Positions 41,366 through 52,144 of a stretch of 64,000 bases of DNA are shown piece by piece. The notes under the pieces were generated by a model. That model searched no databases and was not told where the DNA came from. It saw only the letters and a list, made by a program, of their open reading frames with translations. The DNA is from Rebecca billardiae RCC1528 (Eukaryota > Haptophyta), in NCBI GenBank assembly GCA_965240325.2, contig OZ251254.1:744001-808000 (forward strand), read 5' to 3'. Position 1 is the first letter of the stretch, and the number at the start of each line of letters is the position of its first letter. The translations under genes and the position numbers were made by a program.

Positions 41366-43645
41366 ATGCCGACCCGACGCCGCGAGCCGGAGGACGACTC
41401 CGAGAGTGACCCGCCGCCGCCGCCCCAGCGCCGCGTCCGCTTCGCCACCGGCCAGATCCTCGTGCCGCTGCGCTCGCTGCGCGCGGCCGCGGCCGCGGCC
41501 GATGCGGGCGGCGCGAGCGGCGCGGCCGGGGCGGACGGCGCGCCCTCGCCCGCCTGGCGCGGCGGCTCCGAGTCGGAGCCCTCGCCCGGTGCCCCCTCCC
41601 CGCCCGACTTCTTCCCCGCGCTGCCCGAGGGCCTCGCGGGCCTGCCCCACTTCCACATCCAGCTGATGAGGGCGCCGCTGCCGCCGCTCTTTGGCGGCGG
41701 CGGGCTGGGCTCGCCCTCGGGCACGTCGGACGGCGAGCCGCCGAGCGCCTCGCCCTCGCCGCTCCCTCGCGCGCCGCGCGCCGCCGCGCGCGACGCCTCC
41801 GCCGGCACCGACGCGCCCGCCGACTCGCCCGGCGGCGGCGGCGGCGGCGCGGGCTCGCCGCCGCAGCCGGCCGGCATCCGCTTCCAGCACGGCAACGTGC
41901 GGATCGAGCTGCAGTTCGCGCCGAACGGGCTGAACTCGCAGCTCGAGTCGTTCCTCGCGATGCCCTCCGGCGCGCTCGCCGAGCTCACCGCCGCCGTCCT
42001 CGGCTCCGCCGCCGGCTCGCTCTTCCCAGAGCTGCCTCCGCGCGGCCTCACTGACGCGCAGTGCGAGCAGCTGGGCACGGCGACGTTCAAGGCGCCGCCG
42101 CTGAGCGTGGAGAGCGCGGCGGGGATGAGCGTGGCCGAGGTGCGCCGCCGCGCCGCAGCACCGCGCCGCAGCACCGCGTCTCAGCACCGCGCCCCGCGCC
42201 GCGCCCGCCGCGCCGCCGCCGCGCGCTTGCAGCTCAAGCGCCTGATGGCTGCCCATGGCGTGGACTGTCACGGCTGCATCGAGCGGCAGCACCTGCTGGA
42301 GAGGATCGAGCAGGAGGCGCGCGCGCGGCCGAGCGCGGCGGAGGACGAGCCGGCCGCTGCCCCCGGCTCTCCGCGCGCGTGCGTCTCAGAGCCGCACGAC
42401 TGCTCGGTGTGCATGAGCGCCTACAGGCACAACGAGTGCGCGCACCGCGCACGCAGCACGCAGCACGCAGCACGCAGCACGCAGCACGCAGCACGCAGCA
42501 CGCAGCACGCAGCACGCGCAGCACGCAGCACGCGCAGCACGGCCGGGGCGCGCGCGGGGCGCGGCCCGTGCGGACGCGCGTGGCTGACGCCAGGCGCCCT
42601 CCCGCCGCCGCCGCCGCCGCCGCCGCCTTGCGCAGGGTGGTCACCGTGTTGCCGTGCGCACCCTCGCACGCCTTCCACTCCGAGTGCATCCGCACGTGGC
42701 TCGGGCGGCACCGCACGTGCCCGCTGTGCCGCACGGACGTGTGCGCGCTGCTGCCCGGCGGAGCGGAGGGCGCGCCTGCGGCGGAGGGCGAGGGCGAGGG
42801 CCCGGCGGCCGGCGTGCTGCCGCCGCTGCCCGGGCTGCCGCCGCTCGACGCGCACGTTGCCCCACCGCCCGCGCCTTCACGCGAGAGGCCGCCCCGGCAG
42901 CCGCGGACGGCCGCGCAGCCGCCGTCGCTGGCGGGCGCCGAGCAGCCCGCGCCCGCGGCCGGCGTGCCCGCGGCCGGCGTCGGCCCGTGGCTGGGGGCGA
43001 TGCGCGCCGCGCCTCCCGAGGGGCCGGCGTCGCCGCAGGACGCCGAGGTAGCGCCGCCGGCCGAGCCGCCCGTGGCGCTGCGCACGCGCTCGACGCGCGC
43101 GCGCGCCGCAGCCACCGCCTCGCTGCCGCCGCGCTCGCAACCGGCGGCCGTGCCGGCGCCGGCCGCGCTGGGCGCGCCGAGCCGCGCGATCGGGCCGTTG
43201 CCGGTCGCGGCCGGCTCCGAGCTGGCGGCCGGCTGGGCGGGCGCGGCGGCGCCCGCGGCAGATCCGGTGCCCATCTCGGCGCTGCCGCCCGCCGAGCTTC
43301 GCGCCGCGGGCGGGCCCATGGCGCGCACGCCCGCGGCCGGGGCGCTCGCCTCCGGGTGCGCTGCGCGCGCGGCGGCCGGCGCGGCGCGCGTGCCCGCGGC
43401 GCGCCCTGGCCGACGCGCCGCCGCCCTTACTCGCGACCCCGCGCGCTCGCGCGCGCGCGCGCAGCGGCAGGGGCGATGCTGGCGCGCCCTCGCCGGCCGA
43501 CGGGCAGCAGCCCGCGCGCATGACCGCGCCGCAGCGCATCGCGCGCCTGTTCGGCCGGCAGGCGCTGGCCGCCGCGCAGTGGCTGGCCGGCCGGCGCGAC
43601 GGCGCGCGCAGCGCCGGAGGTCAGGATGGCGGCGGCCGCGCGTGA
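41366..43645 (+). CDS. RING-H2 zinc-finger protein, probable E3 ubiquitin ligase (four exons)
   Basis: Exons 41366-42139, 42233-42435, 42636-43355 and 43465-43645, all GT-AG with matching phases, giving 625 residues. The start is uncertain because the frame is open from 41150. Joining exons 1 and 2 restores MSVAELKRLMAAHGVDCHGC followed by IERQHLLERIEQ (about 254-287). This is a SAP-like helix-turn-helix often found next to RING domains in algae. Joining exons 2 and 3 restores a complete RING-H2: C315-x2-C318, C333, H337, H340-x2-C343, C354-x2-C357. RING-H2 domains bind E2 enzymes and transfer ubiquitin. The substrate is unknown. The N-terminal half and the region after the RING are acidic and Pro/Ala-rich. 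The tail ends in a helix (QRIARLFGRQALAAAQWLAG). Confidence 0.84.
42450..42540 (+). repeat. (CGCAGCA)n 7-bp minisatellite in RING gene intron 2
   Basis: Tandem CGCAGCA units with a few CGCGCAGCA variants fill the middle of the 200-bp intron (42436-42635). Confidence 0.9.
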
Positions 43646-43948
43646 CGGATGACCCCACGCATGCGCGCGTCCGTCCATCTACGCACACAGACCCAGCGCC
43701 GTGGCCTCGAGCCGCCGCGCCTACATGGCAGACACGCGGCGTCACCCACGTGGACCGAACGGCCGAGCCGAATTGTGAACCGTCGGCGGATCACAAGCGC
43801 GCCGCCGCGGCGCCGCCGCGACTCGTCACCCCGCGGGCCGAAAGTATCGCCCTTTGCCAGTCGGTGATGACTCGTCGGAAGCCGATGGCCGTCTAAGCAG
43901 GATTTTCCCACTACCTAGTACCTTATTAAAAGCAGTTAAAACTTAAAT
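43646..43948. other. Intergenic, between the RING gene and the composite element
   Basis: About 300 bp. No gene is seen; AT content rises near 43905-43948, just outside the element's left end. Confidence 0.5.
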
Positions 43949-44445
43949 TAGGTGGGTCCCTCCTGGCAACCCGGCTCTTGGAAAAGGCGTAACGTCCGTA
44001 TTTCATACGCAGGCCCCTGAGGGAGGGACCTGCGCAGGTTCCTGATACGGAAGGTCCCTAGTGTGACAGATTGTCGTCTGTCAGTGTCTGAGTGCACGAC
44101 GCGGTCTGAGCGCGCGCGCGCGCGGCGCGGCGCGCGCGCAGCGCGCGCCGACGCAGTGTCTGGTGAGCTGAGTTGCGTTGCTGGTGGAGCGGCGCCGCAG
44201 GCGCGCGCGGCGCGCAGAGCCGCGCGCTACACGCCAAAAAGACGCGCGAGGCCCTTACGATGCAAATGCTTCAATCCGCACCTCGATCCGAGTTGATGGT
44301 GAAGAGTTATGGCTGTTTTCGTGCGCGCTGGCCCGCAGGGGCGGCGGGCGCGGGGCTGCGTGATGTAGACCTCGATGCCGACATTGGCGCAAGCGACAAG
44401 CGCAGGGCGCTCACTGCGCAGGCGTGAGCACGGGGCAGGGGGGTG

Positions 44446-46091
44446 TCAGCACACGCGCGCCGGCGCCGTGTTGGGCGGCGGGCGCGCCGCGCGCGTGCCA
44501 CCGTGCACCTTCGAGATGTCAGCGGGCAGCTTGGACCCTCCGCGCCCGTGCTTCTGCACGACCTTGCTCTGCTCGGCGCGGTTCCGCGTGGCCGCGGAGG
44601 TGTGCGTGAAGTGCCACGCCCTGCCCTTGAAGTGGATCGACAGCGCGCGATCGAGGAAGGGGATGCACTCGGCGAGGTGCGGCTTGGGCGCGCGTTCCAG
44701 CAGACCACTGCTTCCTCGACGCCCGCCTTGAACGAGAGGTGGCGCCCCGGCGTCGCGCAGCGGTCCCACACGCCTCCCATGCCCTCGACGACCGCCTCAG
44801 ACGCGCCCTTGAGCGCGCAGTGCTGGAAGAGGTAGAGGTAGCTGAGGCAGCACTCGTAGAACTTGGGAAGAGAGAAGACGTCCTGCGCGAGCACGGCCGA
44901 GCTGGTCGCCCCGAGCCACCGCGCGCGGTGCAGCTCACTCGCGTCGATCAGCAAGCGGCAGAGCGCGTTGAACTCGCCGACGACCACCTCGTCTCGCGGC
45001 AGCGTGATGCCGTGCCACCGGGAAGCAGAGTCGGGCGCGCCGACAAAGTCGGCGACGGTGCGCGCGCCGCGCGCGGAGCCGGAGGGCGTTCCGACAGACG
45101 GGCGCGCCCAGCCGGCGAGGGTGCGCAGATGTCCAGCAGCATGAGCGCGGTACTGCTCGCCCTCGACGCTCAAGCTGGCCATCTTGCGCAGGTCGAGGCA
45201 GCCCGCCATCGCAGCGAGCAGATGCTCGGCGCTGCCCTGCTGCCGAAACCTGCGCAGCTCGTAGTTGTCAGCGATCCGCTTCGCCATCTCGGCGACGCCG
45301 TTCAGCGCGAACTTGATCGCGCGCCGCGCCTCCTCCGCTTTGGGCTTCGACTCGATCATCGGGAACTCGCGGCGGAAAGCTGCGCCGAGCCGCAGCTCCG
45401 AGGGCAGCGTCAGCGAGATCGCCTTGTGCTCGCGAATCAGCTGCGGCGTGCAGTTCTCGAGGTCGGCCATGTTGGCGCGCAGGGACTCGAGAGCGGGCAC
45501 GCCAAGCTGCTGCGAGCCGGCCGGCGCGGGCATCACGCGCGACACGTCGCCTCGGCGCAGGTCGCCAGCGAGTTGACGCCTTGACGGAGGAGCTCGATAA
45601 AGGCGCGAGGGGCAGCATCGCACTCCCGCAGCAGTGAGTTCACCTCTTGCTCAGGGAGGGACGCGTCGACGGCTCATCTGCTCGCTGGTGCGCGCCATCT
45701 GCATGAGCAGCGACCCGTGGCTCGAGGGCGGCAGCAGTGCGTGTGACGCGTCATCACCGTTGCCGTCGCTGTCTGCTTGAGTCAAATCTAGTGCGTCGGC
45801 AGCAGCGCAGTCGTCGGCCGCGCTCGCCCGCGGCCCTGGCGGCGTCCAGCTGGGCTGTCTCGCCCGCGGCTCTGGCGGCGTCCAGCTGGCGGACTGGACG
45901 TCGCCGGATTCGTCGATGCGCCGGCGCCTCGGGTCCGCGCGCGCTGCGTCCGCAGCACCTGCATCGTCATCGTCAGAGTCCGCGTCCTCGATGGGGTCGG
46001 ACGCGAGCTCAACCGCGCCGCGCTTGAAGCCGTGAAACGCAGCGAAAGCTTGCTGCTGCCTCGAGAGTAGCGCCTCGTAGGCTGCGCACAA
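44446..46091 (-). pseudogene. Frameshifted gene inside the composite element
   Basis: Protein-like sequence runs through three minus-strand frames: from ~46091 to ~45665, a short stretch in a second frame to ~45565, a third frame to ~44705, and a last frame to the stop at 44446. Each switch can be explained by a one-base difference. Recognisable pieces include GKNLAKHRRLCAAYEAL, ECDAAPRAFIELLRQGVNSL, RRAIKFALNGVAEMAKRIAD, FSLPKFYECCLSYLYLFQHC and LAECIPFLDRALSIHFKGRA. A Ser/Asp-rich acidic linker lies near 45800-46000. The family is not recognised, and there is no visible catalytic triad. Given its position inside terminal repeats, it may be the element's own gene, now decayed. The frame extends upstream of 46091, so the true start is unknown. 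Confidence 0.55.
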
Positions 46092-46258
46092 CCGCCTGTG
46101 CTTCGCCAGGTTCTTCCCGAACCCGGGCGCGGCCGGCCGCGGAAGTTCTGAAGTACCGTGTACGGTCCGTTGGTTCAGTAAGTAGTGTCTGACGACGTAC
46201 GACTGTCTGTCAATCTGTTATCTATCATTATCGATTGTCAATGTAGATCTCAATTAAG

Positions 46259-48210
46259 TAGGTGGGTCCCTCCCAACTGGGGCGATATTCTGGCGCACTC
46301 AGAATGACGTCCTAGATTTTGTCTCTCACCCAGAATCGACGCCATAAATGCGTCCCATCGGGGCGGAGCAAAAGTTTCGACCTCAAAACCTACTCCGCGT
46401 GCCGTCGCGCGGCCGAGCGCGCGCGCGCCGCGCCAGTAGTGTCACATAGAGATTTTGCGAAGCGTCACTTCATGGTTATGGTGGCTAGATGGCGACATGC
46501 GATCGGAATTACTTATTGACAACCGTTGACACCCGACCGAACCATTTTATGAAGCAAAGAGTGGGGCTCTATGCTGTGCGCTGATACCTCCAACAAACTA
46601 CAGCAAGATCGAGCATAATACTCACTTCATATATAGCCACTTACCCGTATATAGTATGCGTGTTACCCACTTTATATTGACCGTGGATGCGGTTCACTAT
46701 ATATTCAAATTCGTTCCGATATGTGGGTACGTTTGTTGGGTCATCGAATAGGCGCCGCGCGACGCGGACACAGGCAACCCGGGCCGCAACCGGACTGCCT
46801 GCGAGTGGCAGTGTTTGTGGCGGGCTGCGTGCCGAGGCACACACCATCGCCCGCCACCGAGCATGCCACCGTCGTCACACGGGAGCCCTCCGCCGTCGAG
46901 GCTGGACTATCAGCCAACGCCACCGCCGGAGCTTGCCGCGTTCGGCGGCTTCCGTGCTCGTACTCCGCGTGTCACCGGTCGTCGTATGCCCACCCGCGTG
47001 AGGCCGCCACCAGTCCATGACTACCGCAGCTGCAGCCCATGCCGCCGACGATGCCTCCTACCATCTTCTCGCCAGGCAGCAATACGATAGGTTCACCGAC
47101 GCTGCTGCTAGGCTGAGAGCACTCAGCCAGTTGGCCGGCGAGACGTCAGATGGTTGAGCTGCTGGCCTAGCCATCACGTTGCGGCTTCCGCTCGCTCAAG
47201 TACACCCAACGTGACGACGAGAACGTGCCGGGCAATCATCAGACATGCGTCTGAGGGGTCTACTACGCCTAGCCGTAGAGTTGCTGAGTACGAGTCTTCG
47301 CAGACCACAAGCGGAACGAGTGGGACCACCCAGTGGCAGGAGCAACAGCGTGGGGTGGCACCCGCGCCTGTCAACGCGACCGCGTTCTGTCAAGAATGGA
47401 CCCATATCCTGCGACCACCCTCGAGCACCACAGGCTGTGCCCACACTCGGCATAGGGAAGGATCGCTGAGCGCCTGCTGCCGCTGTCAAAGGCCCTGCTG
47501 ACCTTCCTGGCGCTGGATCGTGCACACGGATGGCAAGTCGGCGTGCTCGCCGCACATCGCGGCGGCTTCTCAGCATCCCAAGTCCTCAGTGCACCCATCC
47601 TAGGCCTGCTGGTCGATGATTGGTACCAACCCCCACCAAACACGCCCTCTCGGAAGTCGCCAATCGCTTACATGGCTCCCCGAGAGCCCGGGGCTGGCTG
47701 TCGTGCGTTCTCACGAGCAGCTTGCGCACAGCCCAAATGTCACCTTCACGGTGCGTTGAGCTGCTCAAGATGGCGGGAGCGTCAAGAGCATGCCCGTGCA
47801 CGACACTGACCCATGCCTCCCGTCGCCTGACCCGCATGTGGCAAAAACTGACCCTGCTCGAAGGCACGGGTCGAACACCCGCCGATCGATTCAAGTTGTC
47901 TGTACGCGTCTAGCCGGGCGAGAGTCAAACATGCGGGCACGTGCCAGGCGGGGGATGTGTGACCACGGATCCCATCCGTGAGCACGCGCAAAGCGCTGGA
48001 GCGCGCGATAGGTGTTGGCTGTGGTCTACCCGACACACGGCGGCTCGGTCGCGCTGGAGAGGCGCTCCGACATCGTCGGGAGCGTTCAGATCGGACCTCG
48101 GCCGGCGGCCCGGCGATTTTCCCGAGCCGCGCCCCGCGCGAAAAGAAATCCGGCGAGAAAACCCGGTAAATGTTTAAAAGACCGCTGGAAAATCGCCAGG
48201 GACCCACCTA
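46259..48210. mobile_element. Nested 1.95-kb element with 13-bp TIRs and perfect 7-bp target duplication
   Basis: It begins TAGGTGGGTCCCT (46259-46271) and ends AGGGACCCACCTA (48198-48210). It is flanked on both sides by AATTAAG (46252-46258 and 48211-48217). From 46274 to its end it nearly matches 48406-50368, the right arm of the host element, with scattered substitutions and small indels. It holds a 46-codon frame (47017-47157) and fragments of protein-like sequence (for example LALDRAHGWQVGVLAAHRGG, and ALSEVANRLHGSPRARGWLS in another frame) but no intact transposase. It looks like an internally deleted relative that moved into a larger one. Confidence 0.75.
47017..47157 (+). CDS. 46-residue frame in the nested element
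   Basis: ATG to TGA, encoding a short Ala-rich helical peptide (begins MTTAAAAHAADDASYHLLAR). The equivalent frame is kept intact at 49176-49316 in the second copy. It could be an exon, a small protein or chance. No family is recognised. Confidence 0.3.
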   Translation: MTTAAAAHAADDASYHLLARQQYDRFTDAAARLRALSQLAGETSDG

Positions 48211-48405
48211 AATTAAGGCACAACCGCACAAGAGTTGAGAGTGTGTGACTTGTACGCTGCGAGTCTGCGACCGTGCGACACAGTTACGGCATTACGCGCA
48301 ACCCGTTGGCCGTTACGCCCGTTAGGCCGTTACGCTGGCAGGTCCCCTGAGGCTGAGCGCCCACAGTGTACGCAGGTCCCTCAGCAGATTCCAAGAGCCG
48401 GCTGG
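48211..48405. other. Host-element sequence between the nested copy and the right arm
   Basis: About 195 bp beginning with the AATTAAG target duplicate. It shares short blocks (CCGGCTCTTGGAA and GAGGGACCTGCG on the reverse strand) with the host element's left end near 43970-44030, so it may be an inverted subterminal repeat. Confidence 0.35.
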
Positions 48406-50368
48406 CAACTGGGGCGATATTCTGGCGCACTCAGAATGACGTCCTAGATTTTGTCTCTCACCCAGAATCGACGCTATAAATGCGTCCCATCGGGGCGGAG
48501 CAAACGTTTCGGACCTCAAAACCTACTACTCCGCGTGCCGGCGTCGCGCGGCCGAGCCGGAAGGGCGCGCGCGCCGCGCCAGTAGTGTCACATAGAGATT
48601 TTGCGAAGCGTTACTTCATGGTTATGGTGGCTAGATGGCGACATGCGATCGGAATTACTTATTGACAACCGTTGACACCCGACCGAACCATTTTATGAAG
48701 CAAAGAGTGGGGCTCTATGCTGTGCGCTGAAGTACCTCCAACAAACTACAGCAAGATCAGAGCACATTACCCACTTCATATATAACCACTTACCCGTATA
48801 TAGTATGAGTGTTACCCACTTTATATTGACCGTGGATGCGGTTCACTATATATATTCAAATTCGTTCCGATATATGTGGGTACGTTTGTTGGGTCATCGA
48901 ATAGGCGCCGAGCGACGCGGACACAGGCCGAACCGCCGGGCCGCAACCGGACTGCCTGCGAGTGGCAGTGTTTGTGGCGGGCTGCGTGCCGAGGCACACA
49001 CCATCGCCCGCCACCGAGCATGCCACCGTCGTCACACGGGAGCCCTCCGCCGTCGAGGCTGGACTATCAGCCAACGCCACCGCCGGAGCTTGCCGCGTTC
49101 GGCGGCTTCCGTGCTCGTACTCCGCGCGTGTCACCGGTCGTCGTATGCCCACCCGCGTGAGGCCGCCACCAGTCCATGACTACCGCAGCTGCAGCCCATG
49201 CCGCCGACGATGCCTCCTACCATCTTCTCGCCAGGCAGCAATACGATAGGTTCACCGACGCTGCTGCTAGGCTGAGAGCACTCAGCCAGTTGGCCGGCGA
49301 GACGTCAGATGGTTGAGCTGCTGGCCTAGCCATCACGTTGCGGCTTCCGCTCGCTCAAGTACACCCAACGTGACGACGAGAACGTGCCGGGCAATCATCA
49401 GACATGCGTCTGAGGGGTCTACTACGCCTAGCCGTAGAGTTGCTGAGTACGAGTCTTCGCAGACCACAAGCGGAACGAGTGGGACCACCCGATGGCAGGA
49501 GCAACAGCGTGGGGTGGCACCCGCGCCTGTCAACGCGACCGCGTTCGTGTAGAATGGACCCATATCCTGCGATCACCCTCGAGCACCGCATACTATGCCC
49601 ACACTCGGCATAGGGAAGGATCGCTGAGCGCCTGCTGCCGCTGTCAAAGGCCCTGCTTATCTTCCTGGCGCTGGATCGTGCACACGGATGGCAAGTCGGC
49701 GTGCTCGCCGCACATCGCGGCGGCTTCTCAGCATCCCAAGTCCTCAGTGCACCCATCCTAGGCCTGCTGGTCGATGATTGGTACCAACCCCCACCAAACA
49801 CGCCCTCTCGGAAGTCGCCAATCGCTTACATGGCTCCCCGAGAGCCCGGGGCTGGCTGTCGTGCGTTCTCACGAACAGCTTGCGCACAGCCCAAATGTCA
49901 CCTTCACGGTGCGTTGAGCTGCTCAAGATGGCGGGAGCGTCAAGAGCATGCCCGTGCACGACACTGACCCATGCCTCCCGTCGCCTGACCCGCATGTGGC
50001 AAAAACTGACCCTGCTCGAAGGCACCGGTCGAACACCCGCCGATCGTTTCAAGTTGTCTGTACGCGTCTAGCCGGGCGAGAGTCAAACATGCGGGCACGT
50101 GCCAGGCGGGGGATGTGTGACCACGGATCCCATCCGTGAGCACGCGCAAAGCGCTGGAGCGCGCGATAGGTGTTGGCTGTGGTCTACCCGACACACGGCG
50201 GCTCGGTCGCGCTGGAGAGGCGCTCCGACATCGTCGGGAGCGTTCAGATCGGACCTCGGCCGGCGGCCCGGCGATTTTCCCGAGCCGCGCCCCGCGCGAA
50301 AAGAAATCAGGCCAGAAAACCCGGTAAATGTTTAAAAGACCGCTGGAAAATCGCCAGGGACCCACCTA
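48406..50368. repeat. Right arm of the composite element, near copy of 46274-48210
   Basis: It aligns with the nested element from CAACTGGGGCGATATTC onward and shares its right terminal repeat. It lacks the left TIR at its own start, which argues that it belongs to the larger element and is not a separate insertion. Confidence 0.75.
49176..49316 (+). CDS. 46-residue frame, second copy
   Basis: Same length and position within the repeat as 47017-47157, open in both copies. Function is unknown. Confidence 0.3.
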   Translation: MTTAAAAHAADDASYHLLARQQYDRFTDAAARLRALSQLAGETSDG

Positions 50369-50380
50369 CTTAAAAACTCA

Positions 50381-52144
50381 GCCCTGGCGGGCGGGGGGGT
50401 CGGCGGGCCGTGCCAGTGCTGTCGCAAATATTTCCCCAGCGGGTTCGCGCCTTTATTTATAGCGGTTTGACGGGCAGGATGACTACGAATAATAACAATG
50501 CGACATCATACCGAGATATGATTGTGAGCTACCCGACTCACTGACGAATAATAACGCGACAGATGACTCTGGTGCGAGCTCAGCGACAGTGTGATTGCGC
50601 GTGTATTCCTGCACCCACTGTGATGCTACTCGTCATCGTGCCGAGCCGCAAAGATGTCGGCCACCTTCTCCCACGCGTACACGCCCGCGCCCATGAGCAA
50701 GGTCCACACCCACGAGGGAACGTGCAGCACGCGGGGCGGGGCGAACAGCCCGTTGCTCCGCGCGAGTTCGCGTACGCGCTGCATGTGCCGCATCTCGACG
50801 GCGATGACGTAGTCGAGCGCCTCGCCGCCGACGAATCCGCCAGAGGAGATCGTGAGCATGTCCTCCTGCCGCCAGCTGAGATCGTGTGTTGCGAGAATGC
50901 CAATGTCCGCTCCGGGCACGATGGGCTCGGCGAAGGTCGCGTCGGCGTCGTGCACGGCCGCCACGCTGCGCAACAGCGCGTCCAGGTCCACGCGCTCGTC
51001 GGCGCTCGCCGTTCCGCGCGACAGGTCCGGCACTCGCACGTTCGGCGGTATTCAGGAGCTGTTGGCGGTGTACGCGCGCGCAGTGCGAGAGCGTGTGCCA
51101 CTCGCGATCAACGGTGGGCACGCGCTGCTCGAGCAGGCACACGAAGCGCAGCGCATGCGTCACCGGCTTCACGACGTTGGCCTCCTCCCGCAGCGCCCGT
51201 GCCATGGTGGAGGATGGCGCGGCGATCTTGCACGCTCGGCGACTCATTTCTCTGCGAACGAGCGCTTTGGCTCGGTCATAGCGCGCTGTCGCCTGCGTCG
51301 CCGACTCGCGAAGACGCGGTTCTTTCCACTTCTGCAACCCCGGGAGGTGCGTGCGGTGCGCGTCGTACGCCGCTTTGCGCTGCGCCTCCGTCGCATTGGC
51401 CACCGTCGACGCCATGCAGGCCGGGCGTGGGTCCTCGAGCGCCGAGCGATCTTTGGCCGCGAGCTCGCGAGCGCGAAAGATGATCGCTGGTCAGGAGTCC
51501 TGTGCGGTAGCAAACGGATTTGCATGCGCCCGACCTTGCCAACCGGGGCACGCGACAGTCCGGTGTGTGGATTCCGGTTATGGTGTTCAGAAGGCCGCGC
51601 CAAATCTTGCGTCGCGTGCGATGGCGCTTCCCGCCCGCGAGACGCCTCGTGATGAGGGCCGTTCCGCACCGAGCCCGACGCGCGACGGTGAATCGAGCGA
51701 GGCGGCCATCGTGCGCAGCGCTTGATGCTATGGCCGGTGCGAGCTTTCGACGTGCACGTCAGGCGAGGATCGCCCCAGGTCGCACGATCGTGTCGACGCG
51801 CCGAGCGTACCGCTCCAAACGCGTCGATTTAGCCCCCGTTCGACCTGCACGCGAGACGACGAGGGCAGCAATCGCGAATCGGGCGAAAACACCCCTCGGG
51901 AGTCTTCTCACGATGTCCGCTCCGGCGTTGGATTCGGCGCGCGCGGCCCACGCGCTCCGCGCCATCCAGGACTCTCTTTCGGCCGAGCGTCCCCAGTGGG
52001 AGCTGCGAGGGCGCCCGGTAGTGAGCGAAGCAACCCGGCAGTGAGCGAGGCGATTTTCTTTTCTTTGCGAGGCGATTTTCTTTTTTCCTTTTCTTTTTCT
52101 TATCCTTTTCCCGGGCACTACAAGGGGCGGACCTACGGCCCGCC
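50381..52144 (-). mobile_element. Ulp1-family element E1 (minus, internally deleted)
   Basis: On the minus strand it starts ATGGCGGGCCGTAGGTCC (near 52144) and ends with the family's 3' end GGCGGGCCGTGCC/CCCGCCAGGGC (50381 side). Only 12 bp separate it from the right TIR of the composite element. Its protein region is cut off inside the protease domain: sequence equal to about 60965 in E4 joins directly to sequence equal to about 62865. Confidence 0.75.
50626..51415 (-). pseudogene. Truncated, frameshifted Ulp1-element gene in E1
   Basis: From ATG 51415 the frame reads MASTVANATEAQRKAAYDAH, then RRACKIAAPSSTMARALREE, up to HTLSHCARVHRQQLL near 51060. The sequence then continues in another frame (50626-51039) with IPPNVRVPDLSRG, DIGILATHDLSW and VLHVPSWVWTLLMGAGVYAW, ending just after KVADIFA, where E4 goes on into the catalytic His-Asp-Cys region. 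The protease domain is therefore missing. This copy preserves the N-terminal region better than E4, where the same part is frameshifted. Confidence 0.6.

Larger units (their letters stand above)
43949..50368. mobile_element. Composite DNA element with 13-bp terminal inverted repeats
   Basis: The left end TAGGTGGGTCCCT (43949-43961) is the exact reverse complement of the right end AGGGACCCACCTA (50356-50368). Flanks are CTTAAAT (43942-43948) and CTTAAAA (50369-50375), a 6-of-7 match consistent with an old 7-bp target duplication. Inside are a frameshifted gene (44446-46091, minus), a nested relative (46259-48210), and a right arm (48406-50368) that is a near copy of the nested element. No DDE transposase motif could be pinned down. 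Terminal repeats and nesting are seen directly; class and mobility are inferred. Confidence 0.65.

Noticed and set aside
42450-42540. Short tandem repeat as a coding repeat in the RING protein
   Set aside because: Removing 42436-42635 as an intron restores a perfect RING-H2 spacing; keeping it destroys the domain.
48406-50368. Independent insertion of the TIR element
   Set aside because: It lacks the left TIR and target duplication at its own start. It is better read as the right arm of the larger element.
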